Of a DNA stretch of 64,000 nt, positions 43,768 through 53,297 are shown in pieces. Numbering within the stretch: position 1 is the first letter of the stretch; each line of letters starts with the position of its first letter. The position numbers and the translations under genes are program-made. Under the pieces are notes generated by a model, which saw only the letters and a program-made list of their open reading frames with translations, ran no database searches and was not told the DNA's origin. Origin of the DNA: Nucisporomicrobium flavum (GTDB lineage: Bacteria > Actinomycetota > Actinomycetes > Mycobacteriales > Micromonosporaceae); contig NZ_JADMLH010000018.1 of assembly GCF_016464385.1 (NCBI RefSeq), positions 1-64,000 on the forward strand. The letters run 5' to 3'.

Positions 43768-46266
43768 GTGGCAGCCGTGGACACCCCGCCGACCGAAGCC
43801 AGCATCCGCCGTGCCCTGAAGCGGGCCGCCGAGGGCCGGGCGATCGACGCCGACGAGGCGGCCGCCCTGCTCGCCGCCGAGGGGCCGCTGCTCGACGACC
43901 TGCTCGCGACCGCCGGGGCGATCCGGGACGCCGGCCTGCGCGAGGCCGGTCGGCCGGGCGTGGTCACGTACTCGAAGAAGGTCTTCATCCCGCTCACCCG
44001 GCTGTGCCGGGACCGGTGCCACTACTGCACGTTCGCCACGGTCCCGCACCGGCTGCCCGCCGCGTTCCTCGAGCGCGACGAGGTGCTGGCGATCGCCCGG
44101 GAAGGCGCGGCGCAGGGCTGCAAGGAGGCGCTGTTCACGCTCGGCGACCGGCCGGAGGAGCGGTGGCCGGCGGCGCGGCAGTGGCTCGACGAGCGCGGGT
44201 ACGACTCGACCCTCGACTACGTGCGCGCCTGCGCGATCGCGGTGCTGGAGGAGACCGGCCTGCTGCCGCACCTCAACCCCGGCGTGCTGAGCTGGGCCGA
44301 GCTCCAGCGGCTCAAGCCGGTCGCGCCCAGCATGGGCATGATGCTCGAGACCACCGCGACGCGGCTCTGGTCGGAGCCGGGCGGCCCGCACTACGGCTCC
44401 CCGGACAAGGAGCCCGCCGTGCGCCTGCGGGTCCTCGACGACGCCGGCCGCGTCGGCGTGCCGTTCACCACCGGCATCCTCATCGGCATCGGCGAGACCC
44501 GGGCGGAACGCGCCGACGCCATCTTCGCGATGCGTCGCACCGCCCGCGAGTACGGGCACATCCAGGAAGTCATCATCCAGAATTTCCGCGCCAAGCCCGA
44601 CACGGCGATGCGCGGCATGCCCGACGCGGAGCTGCGCGAGCTGGCGGCGACGGTCGCCGTGGCCCGGGTCATCATGGGCCCCCGGGCGCGCCTGCAGGCC
44701 CCGCCCAACCTCATCGCTGGCGAGTACGACCTCCTGCTGCGCGCCGGCATCGACGACTGGGGCGGCGTCTCGCCGGTCACCCCGGACCACGTCAACCCGG
44801 AACGCCCCTGGCCGCAGATCGACTCGCTCCGCGAGATGTCCGCCAGGTCGGGCTTCGAGCTGCGCGAACGCCTCACGATCTACCCCGAGTACGTCCGCCG
44901 CGGTGAGGGCTGGCTCGACCCCCGCCTCGCGGCGCACGTGGCGGCGCTGGCGGACCCCTCCGGCCTGGCGCGCGAGGACGCGATGCCGGCGGGTCTGCCG
45001 TGGCAGGAGCCGGACGACGCGTACGCGGGCGGCCGCACCGACCTCTTCGCGACCATCGACACCGAGGGCCGCACGGGCGACCGCCGCGGCGACTTCGACT
45101 CCGTGTACGGCGACTGGGACGAGGTCGCGGCGCACATCACGACCGGTTCCACCGAGCGCGTCGAGACGGACGTCCTGGCCGGGCTCCGCCTCGCCGCCGA
45201 GGACCCCGCGAAGCTGCTGCTGCCCGAGCACGAGGACAAGGCGATGGCCCTGTTCCAGGCCGACGGCTCCGCGCTCGACGAGCTCGCCCGGATCGCCGAT
45301 GACCTGCGCAAGGACGTCAACGGCGACGATGTCACGTACGTGGTCAACCGCAACATCAACTTCTCCAACGTCTGCTACGTCGGGTGCCGCTTCTGCGCCT
45401 TCGCCCAGCGGGAACGGGACGCGGACGCGTACAGGCTCTCCGTCGACCAGGTAGCCGACCGCGCGGAGGAAGCGTGGCGCGACGGTGCCACCGAGGTGTG
45501 CATGCAGGGCGGCATCGACCCCAAGATGCCGGTCACCGCGTACGCCGACCTCGTGCGGGCGGTGAAGGACCGCGTACCCGGCATGCACGTCCACGCCTTC
45601 TCGCCCATGGAGATCGTCACGGCCGCGGCCAAGGCGGGCGTGTCCGTCCGCGAATGGCTCGAGGACCTCCGCGACGCCGGCCTCGGCACCATCCCCGGCA
45701 CCGCAGCCGAGATCCTCGACGACGACGTACGGTGGGTCCTCACCAAGGGCAAACTCCCGGCGTCCACCTGGATCGACGTGGTCACCACGGCCCACCAGGT
45801 CGGCATCCGCTCCAGCTCCACGATGATGTACGGCCACGTCGACCACCCCCGCCAATGGCTCGGGCACTTCCGCGTCCTGGCCGGCATCCAGGACGTGACC
45901 GGCGGCTTCACGGAGTTCGTCGGGCTGCCGTTCATCCACACCAACGCGCCCATCTACCTGGCCGGCATCGCCCGCCCGGGCCCGACCTGGCGCGAGAACC
46001 GGGTCGTCCACGCGATGGCCCGCGTCCTGCTGCACGGCCGGATCTCCAACATCCAGTGCTCGTGGGTGAAACTCGGCGACGAGGGCACGATCGCGATGCT
46101 CAACGGCGGCTGCAACGACCTGGGCGGCACGCTGATGGAGGAGACGATCTCCCGGATGGCGGGCTCGGAGCACGGCTCGGCGCGGACGGTGGCCCAGCTG
46201 AAGGAACTGGCCGCGGCGGCGGGCCGCCCGGCCGCCGAACGCACCACCGTCTACGGCCGCCGCTGA
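43768..46266 (+). CDS. fbiC: 7,8-didemethyl-8-hydroxy-5-deazariboflavin (Fo) synthase FbiC
   Basis: An 832-residue fusion of two radical-SAM enzymes, CofG (N-terminal) and CofH (C-terminal), which build Fo from tyrosine and 5-amino-6-ribitylaminouracil. Each half has its [4Fe-4S] cysteines: C80, C84, C87 in CRDRCHYC and C536, C540, C543 in CYVGCRFC. The length matches FbiC of other actinobacteria. Together with fbiA and fbiB nearby it covers most of F420 synthesis; the guanylyltransferase FbiD is not in the window. Confidence 0.97.
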   Translation: MAAVDTPPTEASIRRALKRAAEGRAIDADEAAALLAAEGPLLDDLLATAGAIRDAGLREAGRPGVVTYSKKVFIPLTRLCRDRCHYCTFATVPHRLPAAFLERDEVLAIAREGAAQGCKEALFTLGDRPEERWPAARQWLDERGYDSTLDYVRACAIAVLEETGLLPHLNPGVLSWAELQRLKPVAPSMGMMLETTATRLWSEPGGPHYGSPDKEPAVRLRVLDDAGRVGVPFTTGILIGIGETRAERADAIFAMRRTAREYGHIQEVIIQNFRAKPDTAMRGMPDAELRELAATVAVARVIMGPRARLQAPPNLIAGEYDLLLRAGIDDWGGVSPVTPDHVNPERPWPQIDSLREMSARSGFELRERLTIYPEYVRRGEGWLDPRLAAHVAALADPSGLAREDAMPAGLPWQEPDDAYAGGRTDLFATIDTEGRTGDRRGDFDSVYGDWDEVAAHITTGSTERVETDVLAGLRLAAEDPAKLLLPEHEDKAMALFQADGSALDELARIADDLRKDVNGDDVTYVVNRNINFSNVCYVGCRFCAFAQRERDADAYRLSVDQVADRAEEAWRDGATEVCMQGGIDPKMPVTAYADLVRAVKDRVPGMHVHAFSPMEIVTAAAKAGVSVREWLEDLRDAGLGTIPGTAAEILDDDVRWVLTKGKLPASTWIDVVTTAHQVGIRSSSTMMYGHVDHPRQWLGHFRVLAGIQDVTGGFTEFVGLPFIHTNAPIYLAGIARPGPTWRENRVVHAMARVLLHGRISNIQCSWVKLGDEGTIAMLNGGCNDLGGTLMEETISRMAGSEHGSARTVAQLKELAAAAGRPAAERTTVYGRR

Positions 46267-46775
46267 TCGAGCGGGCCGGATCGCCGGTGGCCAGCCGGTG
46301 GGCCTGGGTGCGCGCCGGTGCCCGCCGCCCGCGCCGGCGGCCCGGCGCCTGCCCACGTCGGCGGCCCGGCACGCTCACGTAGGCCGCGCTCGGGCTGCGG
46401 GGCCCTCGCCTGGATCCGCGCCGGCGACCCGGCACGCGGGCGTTCCACCCCGCACCCGGGTCGTCCGTCTTCGGCGTGTCGGCTCGGCGTGTCGTTCCGC
46501 CTGGCCCATGTCTGCCGCCTCTGCCCGTGGACCGGCCGTCGTCTCCCGGGCCCCTTCCCCCGTCCCCTGGGTGGGACGGTGGGCGCGGTCACGTCCCCCT
46601 GCCGATACCCTGAGCGTCGCCGACCCGCCTGGTCATGAGGTTACAAATTGGGGTAATTTGGACCCGACGCGCCGACTGTGCGTTACCTGGCGGCAGCTCT
46701 GAGAGATAGGGCAGGAACGGGACCGCGAGGCGATGACGGCGCCTCGAGGAAACGGGCCTATTTATCAGGTTCGGC
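46267..46775. other. About 510 bp between fbiC and the whiB promoter, no gene
   Basis: This stretch is GC-rich with repeated GCGCCGGTGCCC-like words up to about 46640 and then becomes clearly more AT-rich (around 46640-46720, TTACAAATTGGGGTAATTTG), typical of a regulatory region. Frames crossing it are Arg/Pro-rich and have no family likeness. The AT-rich part may hold additional whiB promoter or operator sites. Confidence 0.6.
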
Positions 46776-46805
46776 TTGACGACGCACGTCTTACACGCGT
46801 GTAAT
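46776..46805 (+). promoter_or_regulatory. whiB promoter with overlapping palindromic operator
   Basis: TTGACG (46776-46781) and TGTAAT (46800-46805) are spaced by 18 nt, a good -35/-10 pair. The perfect 14-bp palindrome TTACACGCGTGTAA (46791-46804) covers the spacer end and five bases of the -10, the ideal place for a repressor. The leader is then about 110 nt long. The regulator is unknown. Confidence 0.6.
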
Positions 46806-46922
46806 TTCGGTGGGGTTGCGGGAAACGGGCGTCGCGAAGCGCGTATTTCCCGCAAGAAACACGCCGCGTGCGTGGGGGGTCAGCGTCGGCATCGCTGCCG
46901 GCGCCAAGAAGGAGGCACGCCG

Positions 46923-47180
46923 ATGGAAGCGCAGGTAGAAGGGGTAGACCTGCTCGGGGACGCGCCCGAGTGGCAGGAGCGGGCGCTCTGCTCGCAGACC
47001 GATCCGGAGGCTTTCTTCCCGGAGAAGGGCGGTTCCACCCGCGAGGCGAAACGCATCTGTGGCCGGTGCGAGGTGAAGGCCGAGTGCCTCGAGTACGCCC
47101 TCGGACACGACGAGCGCTTCGGAATCTGGGGCGGCCTTTCCGAGCGGGAACGCCGCAAGCTCAAGCGCCGCGTGGCCTGA
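46923..47180 (+). CDS. whiB: WhiB family iron-sulfur transcriptional regulator (WhiB2/WhmD-like)
   Basis: An 85-residue Wbl protein. The four cluster-binding cysteines are C23, C46, C49 and C55 (CxxC in the middle), followed by the GIWGG turn (67-71) and a basic C-terminal helix RERRKLKRRVA for DNA contact. The neighbourhood with fbiA/B, the zincin-like gene and DUF3499 matches whiB2 of M. tuberculosis, the WhiB/WhmD class needed for septation. A strong AAGGAGG lies 7 nt before the ATG. It is expressed from a promoter with a palindromic operator. Confidence 0.95.
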   Translation: MEAQVEGVDLLGDAPEWQERALCSQTDPEAFFPEKGGSTREAKRICGRCEVKAECLEYALGHDERFGIWGGLSERERRKLKRRVA

Positions 47181-47194
47181 CCTTCCGCTCGTAC

Positions 47195-47296
47195 GGACGC
47201 TGGGGGGCGTCCAAGCGACATGTGAGGTGGGGCCGGGACGCCGGAAGGCGTCCAGCAGGGGGACGAACGAGTAAGGCCGGACGCCGGGGGGCGTCC
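47195..47296. repeat. Three spaced 18-bp hairpin repeats between convergent genes
   Basis: GGACGCTGGGGGGCGTCC (47195-47212), GGACGCCGGAAGGCGTCC (47236-47253) and GGACGCCGGGGGGCGTCC (47279-47296) are near-identical self-complementary units spaced by 41 and 43 bp. The last touches the stop codon of the zincin-like gene. They lie between the ends of convergent genes, so they may act as a bidirectional terminator. Confidence 0.8.
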
Positions 47297-47781
47297 TACG
47301 AGAGCTCGTCAGGGTCGACACCGAGCAGGTTGGCGACCTGTTCGATGATCACGTCGTGGACGAGGTCGGCGAGGTCCTCGCGGTCCATCGCCCGGAATTC
47401 CAGCGGCCGCCGGTAGAGCACGATCCGCGGCGGGAGCTCCTGGCGTCCGGGCCGGCCCGGGAGGAGCCGGGCGAGCGGCACCTCGCCGTCCTCGAGCACG
47501 TCCGAGTCGTAGACGTTCAGGTCCGGCGGTACGTCCTCGACCGCGAACTCCACGCCGGCCAGTTCCTTCGCATACCGCCGCTCGAGGGTCTCGACGGTGT
47601 CGAGGACGAGATCGTCGAAGATCTCGGCCTTCGTGCGGGCGAGCGGCACGGTGGCCGGGACGAGCCGGCCGCGCAGCCCGCGCCCGTGCCGATCGCGGCG
47701 GGCGGGGCGGCCCGGTCCGGCGGTGCGCGGGGACCGGCCCGGTTCTGAGCCGGTGCGGCGGCGGTCGGGGCTGGTGGTCAC
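47296..47781 (-). CDS. Metallopeptidase (zincin-like) family protein without a canonical HExxH
   Basis: A 161-residue protein of the small zincin-like family found beside whiB2 in actinobacteria (Rv3259 in M. tuberculosis, from memory). The central domain is seen as VEFAVEDVPPDLNVYDSD and the PPRIVLYRRPLE strand. The helix where HExxH is expected reads VHDVIIEQVANLLG, so only the first histidine remains. Peptidase activity is therefore doubtful. The first 45 residues are Arg/Pro-rich and probably disordered. The GTG at 47781 is the longest start; a shorter one is possible. Confidence 0.85.
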   Translation of the reverse strand: MTTSPDRRRTGSEPGRSPRTAGPGRPARRDRHGRGLRGRLVPATVPLARTKAEIFDDLVLDTVETLERRYAKELAGVEFAVEDVPPDLNVYDSDVLEDGEVPLARLLPGRPGRQELPPRIVLYRRPLEFRAMDREDLADLVHDVIIEQVANLLGVDPDELS

Positions 47782-47968
47782 GCCGCCAGCCTAGCCCGCA
47801 AACGGCGTCCGCCGTGGTCAGGCTGTGTCGGCCGCGTTTCGTCCCGAGGAATTCGCCCCATTGGGGCGGCGTGTCGGAGCGCCATGTCGAAATCGTGATG
47901 CATTGTGGGTCGGCGTGTCGCGGGTCCATCGTCGCCCGCGCGTGCGCGCTTAGAGATAACGTGCCGCC

Positions 47969-48334
47969 GTGAGGTCCCCACGGCGCTGCTCCCGCAACGG
48001 CTGTCCCCGACAGGCGGTCGCCACCCTGACCTACGTCTACAGCGACTCCACGGCCGTCGTCGGCCCGCTGGCCGCCTTCGCCGAGCCGCACACGTACGAC
48101 CTCTGCGAACCCCACGCCCGCAGCCTCACCGCCCCGCGCGGCTGGGAACTGGTCCGCCACGACGGCGACTTCGCGCCCCCGCCGCCGACCACGGACGACC
48201 TGGTGGCCCTCGCCGACGCCGTCCGCGAGGCGGCCCGCCCGGCCCCGCCGCCGCGCCCCGAGGAGCACGACACGCTCCCGGGCCACCAGACCGGCCGCCG
48301 CGGCCACCTCCGCGTCATCCCGCCCTCCCACTGA
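47969..48334 (+). CDS. DUF3499 family protein
   Basis: A 121-residue actinobacterial protein. Three cysteine positions that could bind a metal are visible: CSRNGC near residue 7 and DLCEPH near 44, with the conserved LTYVYSDSTAVVGPL between them. The tail is Pro/Ala-rich. Homologs lie between whiB2 and manB (Rv3258c, from memory), as here. The function is unknown. Confidence 0.88.
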   Translation: MRSPRRCSRNGCPRQAVATLTYVYSDSTAVVGPLAAFAEPHTYDLCEPHARSLTAPRGWELVRHDGDFAPPPPTTDDLVALADAVREAARPAPPPRPEEHDTLPGHQTGRRGHLRVIPPSH

Positions 48335-48344
48335 AGCCCGCCCC

Positions 48345-48392
48345 GAGCGGGACGAAAGCCGAGCGGGACGAAAGCCGAGCGGGACGAAAGCC
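48345..48392. repeat. Tandem repeat, 3 copies of 16 bp
   Basis: Three identical head-to-tail copies of GAGCGGGACGAAAGCC (48345-48360, 48361-48376, 48377-48392) plus a partial GAGCGGA, starting 11 nt after the DUF3499 stop. Confidence 0.92.
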
Positions 48393-48417
48393 GAGCGGAT
48401 GAGCGGACCCGCCCCGG

Positions 48418-49308
48418 TCACGGCAGGGCGATGAGCTTGTACCGCCGCTGCAGCCACGGAATCAGCGTCTCGTACGCCGCGATGGTGTCCGGCTGGGCGT
48501 AGTCGTGGGAGAGCACGATCGCGCCGCGGCTGACGTGCTTCTTGACCGCCTTGATGACCTTGGCCTGGTGGGCGCCGTCGGACTCGCCGGCCGGGTGGTC
48601 CCAGTCGCGGGGGTCGACCTGCCAGTAGATGGACGTCATGCCGAGGTCGGTGGCCGCGTGCACGAAGGCCGGGGTGAAGTTGCCACCCGGCGCGCGCATG
48701 TACTTGATCTCAGCCCCGGGTGCAGCCGCCCGGATGGCGTCGTTGGTGCGCTGCAGGTCGGCCCGGATGACCGACGGCTTCTTCTTGCCCAGCGTCAGGC
48801 TGTGCCGCCACGTGTGATTGCAGAGGGTGTGGCCCTCGGCGGCGATCCGGCGTACCAGGGCCGGGTGGGCGGCGACGTTCTGGCCGACCAGGCAGAACGT
48901 GGCCTTGACGTGCCGCTTCTTCAGCAGGTCGAGCAGCTTCGGCGTCTGCGCCGGGTCGGGCCCGTCGTCGAAGGTGAGCGCGACGCCCTTCTGCCCGGTC
49001 TTCATGAGGCTGTCCGCGGGTCCGTCGTGGTGCGCCCGGTGCGCAGGCCGGGAAGCCGGGGTGGAGTGCGACGGCGTCGACGATGCCGAGTGCTCCGGCG
49101 ATGAGGAATGCGCCGGGGCGTGCTTCGCGGGACGAGTCGGCGACGACGGCGACGAGGGCGACGGCGACGCGGATCGCGAGGTGGAAGCGGACGGGGAGGC
49201 GGCGACCCAGGCCGGTGAGCGTTCGGCGGCCATCGCGGAGCCGCAGCCGGCCAGGCCGGCCACGCCCGCCAGTGCCAGGCCGATCACGAGAACCTTGGGG
49301 GTACGCAT
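48418..49308 (-). CDS. Lipoprotein polysaccharide deacetylase (NodB domain)
   Basis: A 296-residue protein. The ATG at 49308 begins a lipoprotein signal peptide (VLVIGLALAGVAGLAGC, lipobox LAGC near residue 22), followed by a Ser/Pro/His-rich linker and a NodB domain from about residue 105. The metal site is complete: TFDDGPD and HTLCNHTWRH. Later motifs APGGNFTPAF and IVLSHDY are also present. It probably deacetylates peptidoglycan or another N-acetylated glycan at the cell surface. Confidence 0.93.
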   Translation of the reverse strand: MRTPKVLVIGLALAGVAGLAGCGSAMAAERSPAWVAASPSASTSRSASPSPSSPSSPTRPAKHAPAHSSSPEHSASSTPSHSTPASRPAHRAHHDGPADSLMKTGQKGVALTFDDGPDPAQTPKLLDLLKKRHVKATFCLVGQNVAAHPALVRRIAAEGHTLCNHTWRHSLTLGKKKPSVIRADLQRTNDAIRAAAPGAEIKYMRAPGGNFTPAFVHAATDLGMTSIYWQVDPRDWDHPAGESDGAHQAKVIKAVKKHVSRGAIVLSHDYAQPDTIAAYETLIPWLQRRYKLIALP

Positions 49309-49451
49309 CGCAGCAAGCTCCGTCCGAGGTAAGGGTACTGAGGACGGATGCACTATGGCCGGGCGCGCCACCGGTGTTGATCGTCCCGGCGGAGGCCTGG
49401 CATCAATGGGGGAGAAGGGCGGCGCCCCGTTCGCCGCCCCCGGGTGACCGG

Positions 49452-49994
49452 TCAGCCCCAGAAGACGTACAGGGCGCTGTACGGCACGGTCGCGGTCTCG
49501 CCGTCGGTGCAGCTCCCGGCCGGCGCGACGCCGCCCGAGGTGTACAGCCGCTGGATGTACGCGGCCTTCGACAGGATTCCGTTACCGCTGTGGCTGTTGA
49601 CCTGCAGCAGCAGCTCGGGGATCGTCCCCGTACGCGGCTTGTCGGCGACCTTGGCGGCCGTGACGAGCGAACCGTCCTTCTCGGACTGCCAGCTCGGGCC
49701 CTTGAAGTGGTGGATCCAGCCGCGCGGGCCGGCCAGCTTGGCCTCGGGCACCGACGCGGTCGGGAAGACGCCGTTCGTGCAGGTGTACGTCTGGGTGCCG
49801 GTCACCACGCGGTAGCTGCCGATCTTGTGCAGCCCGGGCGGCGGGTCGATCGGCGAGGGCGTGGTGCTGGCGCTCGGGTGCGGGAACGGCCGGGTCTGCT
49901 CGGCCGCGGAGGCGTTGAGGGTGACGGTGGTGATCGCGCCGGCGACGGCCACGGCTGTGCCGGCGAGGATCGCGGTTCGCAACGGGGAACGCAT
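49452..49994 (-). CDS. DUF3455 family secreted protein
   Basis: A 180-residue protein with a Sec signal peptide (about residues 1-30, AILAGTAVAVAGAITTVTLNASA, cleavage near ASA-AE). The mature part has the DUF3455 pattern: TGTQTYTCTNGVF, HFKGPSWQSEKDGSLV and AAYIQRLYTSGGVAPAGSC, ending YSALYVFWG. Function unknown. GGAGCACC before the ATG serves as ribosome binding site. It is divergent from the acetyltransferase gene. Confidence 0.9.
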   Translation of the reverse strand: MRSPLRTAILAGTAVAVAGAITTVTLNASAAEQTRPFPHPSASTTPSPIDPPPGLHKIGSYRVVTGTQTYTCTNGVFPTASVPEAKLAGPRGWIHHFKGPSWQSEKDGSLVTAAKVADKPRTGTIPELLLQVNSHSGNGILSKAAYIQRLYTSGGVAPAGSCTDGETATVPYSALYVFWG

Positions 49995-50118
49995 GATGGT
50001 GCTCCTTGGACTGGGATCGACTCGGGTGTCGGCGAGGGCTACGGAGGATCACGCGTGTGCGGTTCATCGATTGCCCCTAATGGCCCATGCGGTTGACCCG
50101 TTCGGACAAGCTGAATAA

Positions 50119-50634
50119 ATGGACATCAAAATGCGCCCGGTCGAAGAAGGTGATTTGCCCCTGTTCCGGCGGGTGGCCGTGGATCACGAGCTGGTGGGCC
50201 ACGACTGGCACGGATTCACCGATGCCCGGGCCGCGGAGCGCCGGTTCGCCGCAGATGGCTACCTCGGCGCCGACGGCGGCCGCCTGATGGTGGACGTCGA
50301 CCAGGAGACGGCCGGTCTGGTGGCGTGGGGCGCGAAGGAATTCAACCCGAACGGGCGGCATTGGGAGATCGGCATTCTGCTGCTGCCGGAATTTCGCGGG
50401 CGCGGAATCGGCTGGCGGGCTCAGGCCATGCTGTGCGATTACCTGTTCGAGCACACGCCGGTGCAGCGGATCCAGGCCGGCACCCAGCCGGAGAACATCG
50501 CCGAGCAGAAGTCGCTCGTCAAGGCCGGCTTCCAGCTCGAGGGCGTGATCCGCGCGTCGGAGTTCCGGGCCGGGCAGTGGCGCGACGGCCTGCTGTTCAG
50601 CCGGCTGCGGACGGATCCCGCCGTGGCATGGTGA
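50119..50634 (+). CDS. GNAT family N-acetyltransferase
   Basis: A 171-residue acetyltransferase. The acetyl-CoA binding region is seen as EIGILLLPEFRGRGIGWRAQAML (the R/Q-x-x-G-x-G/A motif) and the C-terminal NIAEQKSLVKAGFQLEG matches RimJ/RimL-like enzymes. Its substrate may be an N-terminal amino group or a small amine. The methyltransferase gene follows after 15 nt on the same strand and may be co-transcribed. The upstream AT-rich GCTGAATAA may hold its -10 box. Confidence 0.92.
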   Translation: MDIKMRPVEEGDLPLFRRVAVDHELVGHDWHGFTDARAAERRFAADGYLGADGGRLMVDVDQETAGLVAWGAKEFNPNGRHWEIGILLLPEFRGRGIGWRAQAMLCDYLFEHTPVQRIQAGTQPENIAEQKSLVKAGFQLEGVIRASEFRAGQWRDGLLFSRLRTDPAVAW

Positions 50635-50649
50635 ACGGGTGGTGAGCCG

Positions 50650-51339
50650 GTGACCGGAGACGACTGGGCCGAACCCGCGTGGCGGGCAGTCCTCGAGCAG
50701 ATCGAGGCGAGAAGCGGCGCGCGGGTTCTCGACGTGGGCTGCGGTGCCGGCGGGTTCGTGGCGTACTGCGGGCGGCGGGGGATGGTTGCATCGGGCATCG
50801 ACCCCGATCCCGACATGGTGCGGCTCGCGGTCGACCGCGAGCGAGACGTCCGCAGCGGTGGTGTGGAGAAGCTGCTGTGGGACGACGCCACGTTCGACCT
50901 CACGACGGCGTTCAACGCGCTGCAGTTCGCGGAGGACACCGATGAGGCGCTCGCCGAGATGGTCCGGGTGACGCGGCCGGGTGGCCATCTCGCCGTCGCG
51001 AACTGGGCCGAGCGCGCGCTCAACGACGTCGACGCGATCGAACGGGCGCTCGCCGACGGGCCGCCGGGACCGGAGGGTGACCTGCGGCTGCCGGGCGGGC
51101 TGCGCGGGTTGCTGGAGGACGGCGGGCTGACCGAGGTCCACGAAGGGCTCGTCGACGTGCCGTGGGAGTTCGCCGACGACGAATCGCTGGTGACGTGGAT
51201 CGTCGGGGACGGGGCGCCGGAAGACGCCGTGGAGGTTCTCGCTGCAGTGCGCCCGTACCGTCAAAAAGCGGGGGGTTACCGATTGATCAACCGTTTCCGG
51301 TACGCGGTCGGCCGGCGCAGCCCGGCCGTGGGGCGGTGA
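50650..51339 (+). CDS. Class I SAM-dependent methyltransferase
   Basis: A 229-residue methyltransferase. Motif I is VLDVGCGAGGF (near residue 25), with GIDPDPDM as the acidic loop and LTTAFNALQFAEDTDEALAEM as the Ubie/type-11 post-motif. The GTG start has GGTGAGCC upstream. The substrate is unknown. Its stop codon lies within the loop of a bidirectional terminator hairpin. Confidence 0.92.
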   Translation: MTGDDWAEPAWRAVLEQIEARSGARVLDVGCGAGGFVAYCGRRGMVASGIDPDPDMVRLAVDRERDVRSGGVEKLLWDDATFDLTTAFNALQFAEDTDEALAEMVRVTRPGGHLAVANWAERALNDVDAIERALADGPPGPEGDLRLPGGLRGLLEDGGLTEVHEGLVDVPWEFADDESLVTWIVGDGAPEDAVEVLAAVRPYRQKAGGYRLINRFRYAVGRRSPAVGR

Positions 51340-51354
51340 CCACCCCACGGCCGG
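51322..51354. terminator. Bidirectional terminator between methyltransferase and DUF779 genes
   Basis: CCGGCCGTGGGG (51322-51333) pairs perfectly with CCCCACGGCCGG (51343-51354) around a 9-nt loop. The loop contains the TGA of the methyltransferase gene. It lies between convergent genes. Confidence 0.85.
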
Positions 51355-51363
51355 TTCCCGGGC

Positions 51364-51737
51364 TCACGACGAAAGAGCCGCCAACTCCTCCGGCGTGAGC
51401 ACGCGGCTTCGGATCAGGAAGCGCACCCCCTCCGGTGCCTCCAGGCTGAAGCCGCTGCCGCGGCCCGGGACGACGTCCACGGTCAGGTGGGTGTGCTTCC
51501 AGGCCTCGAACTGCGACGTGCTCATCCAGAACGACACCGGCTCGTCGACGCCGTCGATGTGCAGCTGCTCCAGCAGGACGTCGCTGGAGCCGGTACGGAA
51601 CTCGCCGTCCGGGTAGCACATCGGGGCGCTGCCGTCGCAACAGCCGCCGGACTGGTGGAACATCAACGGACCGTGCTGTCCCCGCAGCGACCGGATGAGC
51701 TCGGCCGCCGCGGGGGTCACGTCCACCCGGGCACCCA

Positions 51738-51738
<1 letters not shown>
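51364..51738 (-). CDS. DUF779 family protein
   Basis: A 124-residue protein. It has the family hallmark SGGCCDGSAPMCYP (residues 30-43) with three cysteines that could bind metal. DUF779 proteins are usually encoded beside aldehyde dehydrogenases, as here, where its ATG abuts the aldehyde dehydrogenase stop (TGATG). Its role is not established; a metal or redox chaperone function has been supposed from context only. Confidence 0.92.
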
Positions 51739-53261
<1,523 letters not shown>

Positions 53262-53297
53262 GCGCACGACCTCCGTATCAAGGTGATGCGGCGCACA

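Noticed and set aside
42568..46356. A very long open frame of about 1260 codons antisense to fbiC
   Set aside because: It is the usual GC-rich shadow of a real gene; the sense strand encodes FbiC with all radical-SAM motifs.
46298..46702. A gene between fbiC and whiB
   Set aside because: The frames consist of Arg, Pro and Ala from GC-rich repeats and cross an AT-rich regulatory stretch; no family is recognisable.
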